Part shown: positions 44,056-57,736 of the stretch, one piece after another
Position numbering within the stretch: position 1 is the first letter of the stretch
Layout of the letters: each line of letters starts with the position of its first letter
Assembly (NCBI GenBank): GCA_023375785.1
Contig: SZWC01000035.1
Coordinates: 451,081-515,080, forward strand
Length of the DNA stretch: 64,000 nucleotides
DNA from: Penium margaritaceum
Lineage: Eukaryota; Streptophyta; Zygnematophyceae; Desmidiales; Peniaceae
Reading direction: 5' to 3'
The notes under the pieces: model-generated
Databases searched by the model: none
The model's input: the letters and a program-made list of their open reading frames with translations, nothing else
What the model was told of the DNA's origin: nothing
Program-made: the position numbers and the translations under genes

Positions 44056-45079
44056 GCGAGTTGAAAATTTTCAACCGAACCACGCCACCAGCCTCACCCA
44101 ATGACGCGCGCACGATCGTGAAAGTCGGCATGGCGACCAGCCCTTCCGAGGTGGGGAAGTTAAGGGTGCGTCTTCACTGCCCTGTTGGGCTCGCCGATGG
44201 GGTTCCCGCCCATTTAAAAGGACAAAAGATAGCGCATCTCAATAAATAGACGCAGAAGATTTGTTCCTTCCTACATGTATCCACGGCGACTCGTTCCCGC
44301 TCGATGTCGCTCTCCGGACAGGTCCATCGGCGGTTAGCTTTTTACTCTCAGCCACCCCATCCAGCTCGAGGCTTGATCAATCGTGGGTCGTTTAGAGGAA
44401 CCTCCAGCGCTTCCCAGAATCGCAGCCAACACCAAATGAGAAAGAAAACAGGGCCGCATAGATACGCGCAGAGTCATGAGGCCCGTCGCATCACGTGATT
44501 GGCAGGGTCCAATGCTCCTTAGCCACCTAAGGAGCATGGCGATGTCGAAAGAATCTCAACTGTCCGAATAATCAGAATGTTTCCAGTTACAAATCGAGGC
44601 GCCATCAGGGTATTGAGGACACACCATACGCCGCCTACCGTGTTGACCCGGCCTCGGTCAAGCTCGTCAATCGGGGCTGGGAACCAGCCAATGCCGACAG
44701 GCATGTGCACGAGCGGTGGCAAGTAAGTGGAAAGTAAAACGGAAAAATCACGATCCACCCCTCTTTCCTCTTGTCTTCTCGCAATTCATCCCATCCGGGC
44801 AATTTACACTCATAAAAGCCACTTTTTTCATTTTGGGTCTTTGTAGAACTTGCTTTCGAAATATAGATCATCGGACACCATTCATTGTGCTGCCGGATCT
44901 CAATCTGAAACTCAGGGCATGTCAGAATTTTTGCATTGTGCATATAAAGGTTTTTATTATTTCTTTCAATTCCGTTTTCTTTTCACTTCTTCTTACACAG
45001 CCTCTCACCGAAGTGGTCAATGTATGCATCGAGTGCAATAAGACCTTTGTGCGAATGTTGTTCTTTCTTTTTTTTCAAC
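44056..45079. other. Unassigned stretch right of the Harbinger element
   Basis: No gene recognised. Frames of 60-100 codons on both strands lack motifs. Base composition falls from GC-rich to AT-rich across about 44.6-45.1 kb. The only structure seen is the palindrome at 44060-44075. Confidence 0.5.
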
Positions 45080-46169
45080 TCCCTTTCTTGAATATTAGGA
45101 GTAAAATTCACACTTTGCACCTGATGCAGTATACTCCGCTTCAACGATGTAAATTGTATGGGCACAACGAACCCCTAGGTGTTCATTGTTGTCAATACTC
45201 GTAATTGGTAGTATTCTAAAATCGTAAAACATCCCATGGGGTATTCAAAGATCAAAACGTTATTACGGGGTTAAGAGAAAACCTATGTTCTCAAATGGGG
45301 GATTGTAAAAGTTTCATCTTTGGAAACGAGGCTTCTAAGTATTTTCTTGACAGTAAAATGTGTCGATTAAGCACTTTTTCATCCAAAACTAAAAGATGGC
45401 GCCGCCTGTGTGAGTGGAGAAAAGGAACACCCCTTCAGAAGAGGCAAGCATACAGTGCATCTAGCTGAAACGATACTCCAGAAATGGATACACATAAAAA
45501 AGTGTGCTAAAACGGCATCATGCACAATGGGTCGTACAGAACTAGGCAGGCAAAAATAATAACCGACCGTAAACGATGCCAAATTCTCCAAAACCTTGCT
45601 ACTCATGAGTGAATTATATCTTGTGATTCAAATTCTTTCTTGGTAAATAGAAGTACAATTAAAAAATGATGGTTTTCTTAAAAGAAACATTACGTTTTCA
45701 CATGGCCTTAAGTTATTGGCCTCTTTCCTTGCTTATCTCATTCTCCCCCCCATCCCCTTTTTCTCAAGATGAACTACATCGAACTGATGTTTTAAATACC
45801 ATCAATGGAGATAACAATTTACGGCAAAACTAAACGTGAAAAATGGTTTGATTGCATTGAACCTTTAGAACATCAAAATATTGAAACAATCACATCAACA
45901 AAGCCTCTTTCCAAAAACGGGGACATAGGAAGGTGAGAGAACACATTTGATGTGTGGAAACTAAGGAGTGCAGCAAGGCTTTGATATTCTGCACTCTTTG
46001 AAAGTTTGGCCCGAGTGTTTGGAGAATACAATGAGGGGCACAAGTAAACTAACATGATTAATGTTAAGGGTATATATCCTATCTATCTAGGTATTCCCAT
46101 CCTCAACCTACAACCTTCCCAATTTTCTATGAAAATCTACTGATACATGTTCCATGTCTTTGAGTGAAG
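45080..46169 (+). repeat. Upstream flank, copy 1 of a diverged duplication
   Basis: Aligns with 57737-58868 over its full length, with shared words such as CAACTC-CTTTCTTGAA near the start, GAACCCCTAGGTGTT, and AAAGTTTCATCTTTGGAAAC. It holds no recognisable gene. It lies directly upstream of the 5' LTR of element E, as copy 2 does for F. Confidence 0.75.
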
Positions 46170-47187
46170 TGATAACTACCCTGGACTTTGGCCTTAGCAC
46201 GGCATCATTGGTTTCACTTTTGGAGGAATCCACGCAAAGTTAAGGACTCCCGTTTTGCAGATGAAATCGTCCTCTTAAGAATTTCCACTCTACAAAACTA
46301 GATAACTCTTAGGTGTTAGTCCTCAAGAACGTTGTCAAGCCTTGGAAGTGGACAAATGGTTTGGTCTATCCAAGAAATGTGGGACTACCTTGGCGAACTC
46401 ATTAAAGTGATGTTTAGAGTTTGCCAAACTTGCAAGTGCCTTGTATATGGCAGTCTTGTGAAGTACAAAGCTTATGAGGTTTGCGTGAGCCACCATACAG
46501 GCATAAATGTAGTTGCTTAGCTCACATGCAACCTCTTGGAAGGTTTATTGAATCATCATAATTTCTTCCTATTTTGGACAACGTAGAACACCATCAACTT
46601 ATGGGACTTCCAAGACTGCCACCTTTAGTGGAGCAGGTTAGATTACCAGGGTAACGAAAGTAGAAACATGAAAAGAAGCACCGGTTGTGGCAATAGTAAC
46701 CAATTTCATTCTCTCCACTTCTATTAAATGAGCATAAACAATTTCACACATCTGTAAGCCACTTGGTCTTTGTATTAAACTCAAACTCTAATGCTGCAAG
46801 AGTTTCCTTGAGCTTCCCTGTATCAACCCACCGACTCTAGAAGAGTTTTACTTTTGTGGAGAGAATGTATCCAGACACCCAAAAGGACAATCAACCCAAA
46901 AGACGATGGACACGGCTATATTGTGGTCAAAAAGATTGAATGCCTACAAATATGTTGTAGCTAGTTTGGGCAATGCCCTTTTACTTTTCTTTAGCTCTTC
47001 ATAAGCTCTTATTCTGCTAGTCAGCTATTCAGTACACAGTACTAGTCTACTTTGTATTCTTATGATACTCTCAAAGCTACCGCATTCACATCTGAACAAT
47101 TGTACAAGCATTCGGTAACATTGCAAAGTTCTTGGCATTACATGAAGGCCAACCAAGCCTTTGGTGTGGTCAAGCAAAATTCTAACC
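46170..47187 (+). repeat. 5' LTR of element E
   Basis: Aligns loosely with 51150-52141: TTTCACTTTTGGAGGA near the start, a GGTTT-GG-ATTG-GAAGTGGGACTxCCTTGxCxAACTCATT block, and TACAAGCATT-GGT near the end. The end position is approximate. Confidence 0.6.
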
Positions 47188-47899
47188 AAGTATAAGAGAA
47201 ATCAAGCCTCTATCCATAGAAGTCCTAGAGGTTACAGCTAATGATAGATTGAAAGGACATCAACCTTTGCATATGAAGATCAGGGCATGGACAGGTGCAC
47301 AAATCACTTATCTTGCACAAGGCATGAGGATTGCAAAGTCTCTATGAGTAACATGGAGCATCACCATCCTAGGGAGGGTTCTCTTTTGCTTGAAAATCAA
47401 TCTTTCTTGTATGGACTACGCTTTGACCAAGAGCAGGGATGCAAATTTGTAGAACATAGACAACCCCAAGTACAAAAGACACGACACCATGGAGAGGATG
47501 CGTAGTGAAAGGTGCAACTAAAAAAACTGGCACAAGAAGTTATGGAGTAGGAAATGGAGGCATTAGGGTAATATCTTAGACCTGTAGAGCATCTTTGACA
47601 ACAAGAGCAGCTCATACGCAATATTGAAGCAATAAGTATGCAGTAGTTGAGGATGTCATGTGCACATTTGGAAGCAAATAGTTACATGAATCAATGGATG
47701 ATGCATAAAAAACAATATTTGCCAAAGCAATATCAGTGAATGTAGTGCAAACAACTGCTACAAAAGTTGTATGCCCATGGACCTCATCAAAGTCCTCCAT
47801 CTGTAGTGGAATTAACTTTCTACTTAGAAGTTGAACCAACATCTTTTTCACAAGTATGTGCAAGTCAACCTAGAGTGCCTATAAGAGTTTATGATGTTC

Positions 47900-49460
47900 A
47901 TCAAGAACTAGTAATACAAGTTTTTTAGATCTTGATGCTTACTTGAAAGATGGCAGGGCAAAGACCACCTTTCCAGTGTCTTCAGATCATTGTGCCTATA
48001 GCAGTGGCTTCGTTTCACCTCCACAAGATCAAAGTTGGTAAGTTTGATGAAAATAAAATCCCTTATAAGGTGCACATGTACAAGTAGTTTTTGCAAATTC
48101 TTTTTGTCTTGGAGTACTACAACAAGCACTACTTGTCACCAACATTGGCATCATCACCACAAGTAGTGGTCAAATTCAACTACTTCACAAAGGCTACGTA
48201 CATGGCATTTGATAGTCAACTCACTCCTCGTATCCAATAGGCAAAAAGTATTTTTGAGGGATCAAACAAGCCAAATCATCATGGGTGGTCCTACGTGCTA
48301 TGAACCTACCTTCAAGTTTTACCTCTTTACAAAACGTTTTTACATCAGCCTCAGCATCTTCACAAGTAGTGAGGACTATATAAACAAAGCCAACCCATTA
48401 TGTAACCAGCTTAAGGTAACTATTGCCTTTGTTTTGGAGTAGGTATTTGTGACCTTCCTTGAATACTAAGTGATTTCAAAGGAAAAGAGTACTTCTTTTA
48501 GATCAAACATACTTAGTAGCTTACATTATCTTCATGTATGATGCTGCTTCTAACCGATACACCCTGAATGCAGGCATTACGTAAAACATCAACATAGCCA
48601 AGACATTGTGGGACCAACTTAAGGCGACTATTCCCCTTGTTTTGAAGCACGTGTTTGTGAACTTCATTTTTAATGGCTTGACAGGAAATTGAAAGGATGT
48701 GAAATTCTTAGTGAAGTTAAAAGAGGAGGCTCAATAGACAAAGGCCTTTGTGTGTAAGATGGTGTTTAAGAAGAGCATGATTGTAGGATTTCAAAGCAAT
48801 AAGTAGATCTTGAGGAGCTCACACTTCCTTCATGTCCCATTTGACTTCAATGTACTACATCGTGAACTCACATCCTTCACTTGAGTAGAATCACACATCA
48901 CAATCTATATCATCGGGAACTTAACTGAAGAGCATACCAAAACTTAGTTTGTGCAGAAGGGCAAGTACTATGAGAAGCCTAATCACATCAGGGTGTACTA
49001 TTGGAAGAGGAGTTGGGAGAACGAATTCGTATGTGGAGGAGAATTAGGTGGAATAGTTTGTGCATTCAGATAGTGGAGTTGAAGACAATGATGAAGAAGA
49101 TGAGGGGATTCAATAGAAGGTGAAAGTTGGAGAAGAAAAGAAGTTATCTACGTTCCATGTTTTGGAATCTTTGATTAGTGAGGATGTCTTCTCAAAGAAC
49201 GTGTGGTACCCAAATGAATGTGGACATCACATGTCACATTAAAGTAGATCTCATCTCCAACACCTTTAGCATAACAAAGACATTTATGTCACCTTGGCCA
49301 ACAAGTAGCGTGTTCTTGTCAAAGCTAACATAGATGATTTTGACAAGGTATAAGTGAGCTCAATTGTACATTTGTGACGTGTTGTTTTTCCTTAGAATAT
49401 ATTTTAACCTCTTCTTGCTTGGAGATTTGTTAAAGAAGGGAGCGCATATCGTGAACTATC
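47900..49460 (+). pseudogene. Gag to pre-integrase zone of element E
   Basis: A decayed UBN2-type gag; the sister region in F is clearer. It is followed by protease-like and pre-integrase-like stretches. Placed by alignment with F and by resemblance to copia order. Individual frames here are short and mostly meaningless on their own. Confidence 0.5.
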
Positions 49461-51140
49461 GAGATCGCATCTCACTTAAAAGGCATGAAGGTGAATCCTT
49501 TGCCAAAGCGCACCTTTACTCAAATGGGATGATAAGGCTCTAGATAAGCGTAACAGATGGATGGAAGCACGACTCTTTGTTTCCTACCGCAAATCATCAG
49601 GGTGTACAAGACCTCAGTGGGAAGATGCAACATTTTTGCGGCAGCTGTTGGAACTCTTTCAGTTTTCCCAAGGTGTCTATGATTACTACCAAGGAGCACA
49701 ATGACTTTGGAAAAGCATGTGTAGTCTAAGGCAAGTTTACCTATGGTGCAAACTTTTCTTTTTTATAGGAAAGGGGAAATTTGCGCCATTGAATAGAAAG
49801 GGAGAGCATGAGAGCTACTTCAGGAGTGCCTTAAATGATTCTCTTGGCTTTAAAGTACAAGTTCAACACTGAGAGTGATTCATCTTATCATGGAAACGTT
49901 TTTTATGGTGGAAATGATGATTCCAAATTTTGAATACAAGAGGATAACCCATGACAAGATGGTCAACATTACCACTTCCCTCTTTGCAATGCTGTAAAAA
50001 CGGCAGTGGTGTGGCAAAACGTTTCTGTAAGCGAAGCTAAGAGGCATTAGTGTAAAAAAAATATTATCAGCATTTGAAACCACTTACAGATGTTTTGACA
50101 CAAGTTGGAGAGCAAAGAGTTTTGTGAAAGAATAGTTTTCAAAACTATTCTGACCATTTGCGTTCCGCGTGGATGTCCATGATTTCATGCCGATGTCACC
50201 ATTTTGTCACGGATCCCATGAAGGATGCCATAAAGAAGCATAATCCACGTTTTGAGTTCAGAATGACATGCTCCATTGGAGTGGTGGCCGAGAGTATAGT
50301 GCTAGCTTTTGAAAGCATTGTTTATTGCATGACGAGCTCAATCGCAATCGAGTGCGGTTCTTCGCTGCACCTAAGCGTCTATTGCAAATTTCGTACCTCG
50401 GCATCTAATGACAAAAAAACCAGCACTATAGGACAAAAGAGTCAATTGGACAATGCTATAAGACAATTTCCCCTTGCTTAAATCGTGAAAGAAAAATTCC
50501 CAAGAAAGTAAAAAGTATCCTTACATTCTACGAGTCAAAGTTTGAACTTTTCACACATGAAGTCTCATGAATGAGAAGTGCATCTATGTGCAAAATAAAC
50601 AAACTTCAAACTATGGAGACCACAGTGGATATTGGGGATGTCAAACAACACCGAAGGGATCGTAAATGGATCTCATATCGCAAATGGCCCATAAAAAACA
50701 TCGGGCGTTTGTTTCTACTTCACCAGCAAGTAAGGTGTGAGAAAAGAGTTGAAAAAAATGTTTTGTGTAGGTAGCTCATTAATAGCTCGTTCAAGGTCTA
50801 CAAACATTGGAGATTGTTGTAGACCTTTGAGGTTTAGGCAAGTATTATCAAAATGAATGAGGCGGCCATGAGAATGTTTAGAAGCAAAACCAAAATTCCT
50901 CAAATGGATAAAAACAAAACATTTCCTAGAAAGATAACCGAAGTTTGGATATTGAAATGTTTCTCCTTTAAATCGAAGGATAGAAAATCAAGGGAGAGTG
51001 CGTCTCTTGATTCCTAAAGGAGGAGAATAACTTGTTGCTACCAAAAAATCTCAATGATAACCAAAGAAAACATGGGTTTTTGTACCACTAGGCAAATAGA
51101 AGTGTGGCACACTGCTGTAACCTTCACCAATGCACTTATC
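49461..51140 (+). other. Unassigned interior of element E
   Basis: Aligns with about 61740-63150 of element F but matches no family I recognise. A frame at 50158-50481 (107 codons) covers a block also conserved in F (about 62130-62430), with a GSSL/CSSL-like and SNDxxTSTIGxxxxL-like end; function unknown. Pol is absent here. Confidence 0.4.
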
Positions 51141-51149
51141 AAGGGGGAC

Positions 51150-52141
51150 TAATGGAATTAGGAAATATCAATAATAGATTTTGGTTTAAACATGGCGAAA
51201 TCTATTTCACTTTTGGAGGATTCCAAGTGAAGTTATGGATTTTACACTGGTTCACGAGAAGTTTTGGTATGGGGAATTCCTCATTAAAGGACAAGATTAT
51301 CCTTATCTTTTAGGTTTGAAGAACGTGGAAAGAATGGTTTATTGCATTGAGGAATGGTGGGACTGCCTTGACCAACTCATTGGAGGGATGTCTAAGGTTC
51401 CTCAATATCATAAACGACCTCGTACGTGGCATTCTTTGATAATGAAACGCCTAAAATGTTTGCAAGACCCATTGTACATGAATAAACGAATTCAGTTAGA
51501 TCACATGAAATTCTTGTGGATTATTTACAACATTAACATCTCTTGCAATGATGGATGACAGAAAAAAGCTTCGATGGTTGCGACTGCCGAGACCGCAACA
51601 TTGAGTGGAGCAACTCGGATGGCCACGATAACTACTGTCAAAGTAGTAGCAAAAAAGGGAGTAGTAGGTGTGGCTCCCGTAACCAATTCCAATCTCTCAT
51701 ACTCCATTGTATCACCATCAACTATTTTACACGTGTGCGAGCCACATGGTATCTATACCAGACCTGGACACAAGTGTTGCAAGAGTTTCCAAGATTTCAA
51801 TCTGACAAACCACAGACTCTTAAAGAGTTCTGCAAGCATGGGTAGAAGGTATCCTCACACTATGAAGGCATGTTAACCCAGAAGACGCTCAATAGACCAA
51901 GAATCTTAGTTTAAGGCTGTACACCTAGCAAGTCGTTGTACCTAGTTTCTGCCAAATTCTTTTACGGATGTTTTAATTGCTAAGCACTTCATAATCTCTT
52001 GCTAACATTGTACATAGTACTAGAATTCTTTGTATTATTTTGAGGCCATCCAAGCTTGTGCATTCCTTACTCAACAATTTTACAAGCATTGGTTGGCATA
52101 CTAAAGGTCTTGGCGCGCTACCAAGGCTACCTAAGAATTTC
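51150..52141 (+). repeat. 3' LTR of element E
   Basis: It begins after AAGGGGGAC and aligns with 46170-47187 within E and with 63161-64000 in F. The right end is estimated from where similarity to the left LTR fades. Confidence 0.6.
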
Positions 52142-53471
52142 ATTTGACTTTGAAAAATTCAAAACAATTGTGCCCTACTTTCACCTCAGTTAATGAAAAT
52201 GTTTGGCACCCATTGTTTAAGATTAAGTACTCATGTTCAGTCCTACTTACTCAAAATGCACACGCGTATATTGAACTTGCCAATTGATTGGATGGCCTTC
52301 ATAATAAATCCCTCTTGGCAATGGGTCCTGTTTTATGAGGTTAAAATCACCAAAATACAATGACCATCACATTATTGTAGTTGTAAAGCATGCTATCTTA
52401 ATTGAATGTGCTAGATGTGAAGGAGAGACCTTTGAAGCACTCACCGTAGTGCATAACGTAACCATTACACTATTCATTGTGAAGCAAAGAGAGATCCTCT
52501 AGTGGCATTTTTAGAAGTTCATGCAAAGCTATCACCTAAACACACCTATTTTAGTGTGAAACACCAACAGTCCCTTGATCCCTTTCTCCCCATCCATGCA
52601 TGGATGGTCTTTCATTGTTTATTTCTACCAAGAGAAGGATGTTTGAAGATTCAAAACCGGCGAAGTTGCTCTCCTAAATCAGAAAAAAAGGTCTCATCCA
52701 AAGCAAAAATGTGGCCTCCAACAATTGAAGCCATAATTCAAGCTTCTGATTTTCCAAAACAAATGAAATGAAAAACGTTTCATTCCACAAAATGTTCATT
52801 CTCTAACGAAAAGACGAGAGAGATGAAAAAATGGATTCCTTATTCATCAATTGTAAACGTTTTTACATTGAATGGAATCTTGTTTGCTAGAGTGGCATTT
52901 TTTGCATTTCGTGTAAGGTGGTTCCATTAACGTTGAATTCAAATTCCGAATGCTACCTCGCAAGGTACTCATGCTAGTGTGCTCATTTCCAAAAGGGGCC
53001 ACATATGCATGAAATCTAGGGGGTGGGTAATCATTCTAATATCTTGGAAGGGGTGTGCCAAAGTTGTGTGACAGTTTGACAATTATGGTATATATGCCTT
53101 CAACTCACAATTACAAACGTGCTTGATGACGTAGGATAAATGCAGATTAAGTTTTCCTTGTCAAATATTGTGCACAAGAAAATAAAGGCGTTGAATCCGC
53201 TGAGGAAGATTATCATTCACCTAAAAAATATGATTCTAACTACATTCTATACTGATTTTAACGCATGTTCTACCCTTTTCTGCCATCAGCCTCAATTATG
53301 TTAGGGAAAAAACTAGTCAAGTTTGCTTCTCTGTTTGCAAAGCACACGCAATGAATGGGTTATCTGCCACCCATGTTCATCTAGTCTTTCTATTGTGTTC
53401 CCCATAGAAAGAAAAATGTGTGTAAGTAAAATCTAATGGTTGCATTTTAAAGCATCCACGAGAACTGATGT

Positions 53472-53607
53472 GAAGTCTTAAAACGTTTTATGGAGAAGTC
53501 TTAAAACGTTTGATCCACGTTCTCATTGGTGTAATAGGTCAAACGGGTTTTATGCTTATGTAGAAGTCTTAAAACGTTTGATACCCGTTCTCATTGGTGT
53601 AATAGGG
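53472..53607 (+). repeat. Short tandem repeat, GAAGTCTTAAAACGTTT unit
   Basis: The word GAAGTCTTAAAACGTTT occurs at 53472, 53495 and 53563. The last two copies extend to a shared ~44-bp unit ending GTTCTCATTGGTGTAATAGG, with a 68-bp period. Confidence 0.85.
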
Positions 53608-54806
53608 AAAAATAATTCATTACTAGGAAGAAGAATCAATATGGAACTGACTTTGTGTGCTATACCAAAACAAAATCTCACATGTGTCTAATGTTCTCAA
53701 ATGCATACGAGGTTGAGAAGTTCCCATTCTGAAATTAAATTCCACGCATTTAATTTTATAAGGAGTAGTTATTAGAGCTATTTTCCAAGTAATGAATTCA
53801 AGGTTTTTTTCAAGTGAGGCAAAGATGTTGCAATTTTCAACCATGATTCAAATGAAGAAATAGAAAGGTGTAAGATCACAACATCTATTGACTATGTATG
53901 GATCTCAGCACCTTGTTTGCCGAAAATGCATTCTCACATTGAATAACTTATTATGTTTCCAATTTTTTTGCTCAAAGATGGTGTTAAATGCCAACCAAAG
54001 GCATTAAATATCTTTATTTTGGGCTTCAAATCTTTGTTAGTAGAAAAGGGTGTGGAGAATGTTTGTGCGGAAACTGCCATTTCTTGAAACTTGGAACGCA
54101 TCCAAACATGGAATGCAAACATGCGTGAGTATCTTGGGCATATTGAAACAACACTCAAAACCTTTTTACTCACTCAACTCATGTTGTACAAAGCTTTGTC
54201 CTTCAATGTCCATACGAAGTGCAAAATCTAGTCTGATGGGCACTTGAAAAATGATGATTTTCCCTTTTAATTTTCATTTTCTACAATCATGCTTTCCATC
54301 CATTCAAAGGAACCTCGCCACTCCACCATCAATGAGGCTAGATCAAGCTATAGAAGAGGAGATACCAAAAACATTCACAAAGTGATTTGACAATTTGCTC
54401 TAGAAATGATGCATATTTCTGTTTAAATTCCTTACTTTACATGGAATGCATAACATCTCTAGGTCTACAATTGTACCAATAGATGTAGAACAAGTGTTGC
54501 GACCATAGCGTTTCCTCATTTTATTTGCAAATTGAGCTAACTATACTTGAATTCACTCGAAGATCCTGTTAGGCCAAGCAATTCTTATCACACTTGCTAA
54601 CATGCACACGTTCACATTTAAAATCCCAACCAAGAGAAAAAGGATTTAGATATCTTGGTTTCTTCTCACAGTAATGGGGTTTCTTTCCTCATCAAGTTCT
54701 TTGTGTGCATGATAAAAAGAAGATTCTTAGGCTCCAATATGAATTCTGGTTTCACCTAGAAAAACATCATCCCAATCATCCTATCCAACCCCTTGACAGT
54801 GTGTTT

Positions 54807-55903
54807 CGCATCGATGGGGGTCAAATCCTTCTTGTATAGAGATCGTGTTTGGTATGAATGATACAGTAACCTCACATTATTATGATGTCATAATATGCAC
54901 TCTTCTTGCCTTCAAATGTTTTCTGAATGGCCCCATTCAACGATGTTTGTTACATAGTCTATCTACCCTACCATACCAATGAAAAACATTTAGAAGTATT
55001 TCTCAAGTTTTGTTCCTTGGCATAGTTTGCTACTCAAATTCTACAACTGGTCTTTTCTTCTAGCATCCTCAATCCGCCACTAGTAATTTGTTTCTTCATT
55101 ACAAATACACAATCTCACGCATAACCTTTGGAATTCCTTCCATTTCATACTCATTCATCTCCACTTTCAAAGATGAGTTTATTAATATATGGTTAGCCAT
55201 GTCTTTTGCTTAGATGGCCTTCCTTCGCAAGTGAATACAAAAACGTTTCTTTTGCGAATACCAAGAATTACCTATCTAATTTATCTCCCAAACCCTTTGC
55301 TTGAAAATTGTCCTTGGATAGTTGATGGGGAAGAATCATGGAGATGGCAGCGGCNCGCATCGATGGGGGTCAAATCCTTCTTGTATAGAGATCGTGTTTG
55401 GTATGAATGATACAGTAACCTCACATTATTATGATGTCATAATATGCACTCTTCTTGCCTTCAAATGTTTTCTGAATGGCCCCATTCAACGATGTTTGTT
55501 ACATAGTCTATCTACCCTACCATACCAATGAAAAACATTTAGAAGTATTTCTCAAGTTTTGTTCCTTGGCATAGTTTGCTACTCAAATTCTACAACTGGT
55601 CTTTTCTTCTAGCATCCTCAATCCGCCACTAGTAATTTGTTTCTTCATTACAAATACACAATCTCACGCATAACCTTTGGAATTCCTTCCATTTCATACT
55701 CATTCATCTCCACTTTCAAAGATGAGTTTATTAATATATGGTTAGCCATGTCTTTTGCTTAGATGGCCTTCCTTCGCAAGTGAATACAAAAACGTTTCTT
55801 TTGCGAATACCAAGAATTACCTATCTAATTTATCTCCCAAACCCTTTGCTTGAAAATTGTCCTTGGATAGTTGATGGGGAAGAATCATGGAGATGGCAGC
55901 GGC
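54807..55903. repeat. Exact 548-bp direct duplication around one N
   Basis: 54807-55354 and 55356-55903 read the same throughout, starting CGCATCGATGGGGGTC and ending GGCAGCGGC, with a single N at 55355 between. The likely cause is an unmerged contig overlap rather than a real tandem copy. Confidence 0.85.
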
Positions 55904-57736
55904 TCCTAGGAGCGCCAACAAAAGAAGGCCTGCTTGAGTGAATTGCACGCAGCAGGCCCATCTTAGTCGCGCAAGATTGGCCGGTCGTCTCTTTGGCTAG
56001 ATGATGGGAAGAACCATTGATCTAGAATCAATGGTATTAGTAGATCAAATTTTGATTATTACAAGAATATACAAACTTGTGGGAAAAATTGAGCTAGTCC
56101 ACGTTCCTCTTCGTAGATAAGTTAAAACATAGGAGGTAACCCATTTCATTGATTGCAATTTCTCCTTTCTTAGTATGAAAACCTCCACCTCCACTCTCTT
56201 TTGAACTTACTCTTTCATATGGTCTTTCTGTGAAAACATTTGTTTTGCCCATGAACGAAGAGTTTTGTTTTTCAACCACATGTATGCATGCTCCATAAGA
56301 CTTTGCGTGATGACCAACCATCTCCTCCATGCAACATTTTGTGATTATTTGGTTATTATTAGGACATCATCTTTTATCATAAGCACCCCTATGTTGGATT
56401 TTTTAGGGATGTATCCACACTCTTGTTGATGATCGACCAATTATTATAGTAACCTCCTTTTCTACTCAATGTCCATCTTGAGCATTTAAGACGAGCTAAC
56501 CGCCACATTGTTTTGATGCACATGAATACTCTTCTCTTTTCCCTTTCAAGAAACCTCAAAAACCTTCTTCATTTTGTAGGTTGTTTGCAAAGAGCTTAAA
56601 AACACTATGTTTGCCTACAATATAGGCCATGTAAGCAATCTCCTCACAACTGTTCAAACCTAAGGCATTAGTTTACAAGATAACTTTGAAGGATCTCATG
56701 ATCATAGAAAACCTTGTTTATGTTTTGTGTTAAGGTTTTTGTCAAGGAAATTCCCACGTCCTTATGTTAAGTGGAGAATCTTGCTCACTATAAAGCACTT
56801 GGTCTAGTGTGCCAAGATTTCTTGAACCCTTGCTAGGTTTCTATTCAAGATTTGCAAGATCTAATAGGTACTTCAAAGAAAAGCGTAATGTCTTTGACTT
56901 GTTTCTTTGCATCGTCATCGCACTTGCTCATGAGCCTAGACTTGAAAAAAAACCCTTGTTAAAAATGGGGTCCCAAATGTTTTGTTAATATAGTAGACTT
57001 CGTTTATAAAGCAAATGTATAATTTTGGCCTTGAGTACCCAGAGTCATAAGTCAACGCCTTCTTTCTCAAGTGGGAGTGTAGAGAGACTAATAAACATGA
57101 CAAGATGTCTGCATTTTCTTAGAAATAGGTGTATCATGCAGTGAATTCCAAAGTTTTCCATAGACTGGTCTTCCTAAATTACATCACTCTTGATTTTGTC
57201 TATTTTGGAGGGACCGAAAAATTCCACTCTAATGAAGGAGGTATGTCAGGTTCAGCTCATGGACATTGCCATATCTTAGGTGCCCTCCTTCCCTTTTGAG
57301 GCTAAGGCACTTTAGCATTTAGTTCAAGGGTTCTTGGTCAGTTTTGTGTAACATCTCACAACTCCTAGGGTGACCTATTAGTTGCCACTAATCCTTCATA
57401 TTCAAAGTGACTTTTCCATCTTGTCCGATCAGTTTTGTTTCCACCTCAATGGTTATCAAATGAGTTTTAGTCTTGAAGACAAAAGTCTCCAAGGAGGCCC
57501 TCGTAAGACTACTTGAAATCGGCTTGGATCACTCAATCCATTTTTCCTCCACATCCCTTAAGACACCACTTCATATACTCATTTCAATTGTTCCTCTACA
57601 AGCCTTAGCCTCTAATGATACAGCGTTGATTTTTGGTATACACCTTCGACAAAGGCGTGCCTCTTCTTGCATGCGAGAAAGTGGTTCTACACATTTCTTC
57701 ATCTAAGTGGGTTTTCACCATGAATTCTCAAGGTAG

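Larger units (their letters stand above)
46170..52141 (+). mobile_element. Element E: old copia-like LTR element, no RT seen
   Basis: Two diverged ~1-kb LTRs (46170 to about 47187 and 51150 to about 52141) bound an internal region. A primer-site-like stretch (AAGTATAAGAGAAATCAAGCC-type) lies near 47188. A copia gag trace (ATTTTTACAAAACG... to SEDYINKANPLCNQLK) lies near 48000-48450, and a protease-like stretch WYPNECGHHMS near 49210. A pre-integrase-like stretch (NLFLLGDLLKKGAHIV) lies near 49410-49450. A polypurine tract AAGGGGGA (51141-51148) precedes the right LTR. No integrase core, RT or RNase H was found. The element is very decayed (too many breaks to count), and its LTRs are far more diverged than those of C or D, so it is much older. 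Confidence 0.65.
52142..57736. other. Unassigned AT-rich stretch between E and the second copy
   Basis: No recognisable gene family. It includes a short tandem repeat (53472-53607) and an exact 548-bp duplication around a single N. Frames of 60-90 codons show no motifs. A stretch at about 57020-57720 was inspected for integrase but not accepted. Confidence 0.5.

Noticed and set aside
57020-57720. Ty3/gypsy integrase remnant
   Set aside because: Phrases loosely like an integrase core appear in mixed frames, but no HHCC finger or DDE spacing could be supported.
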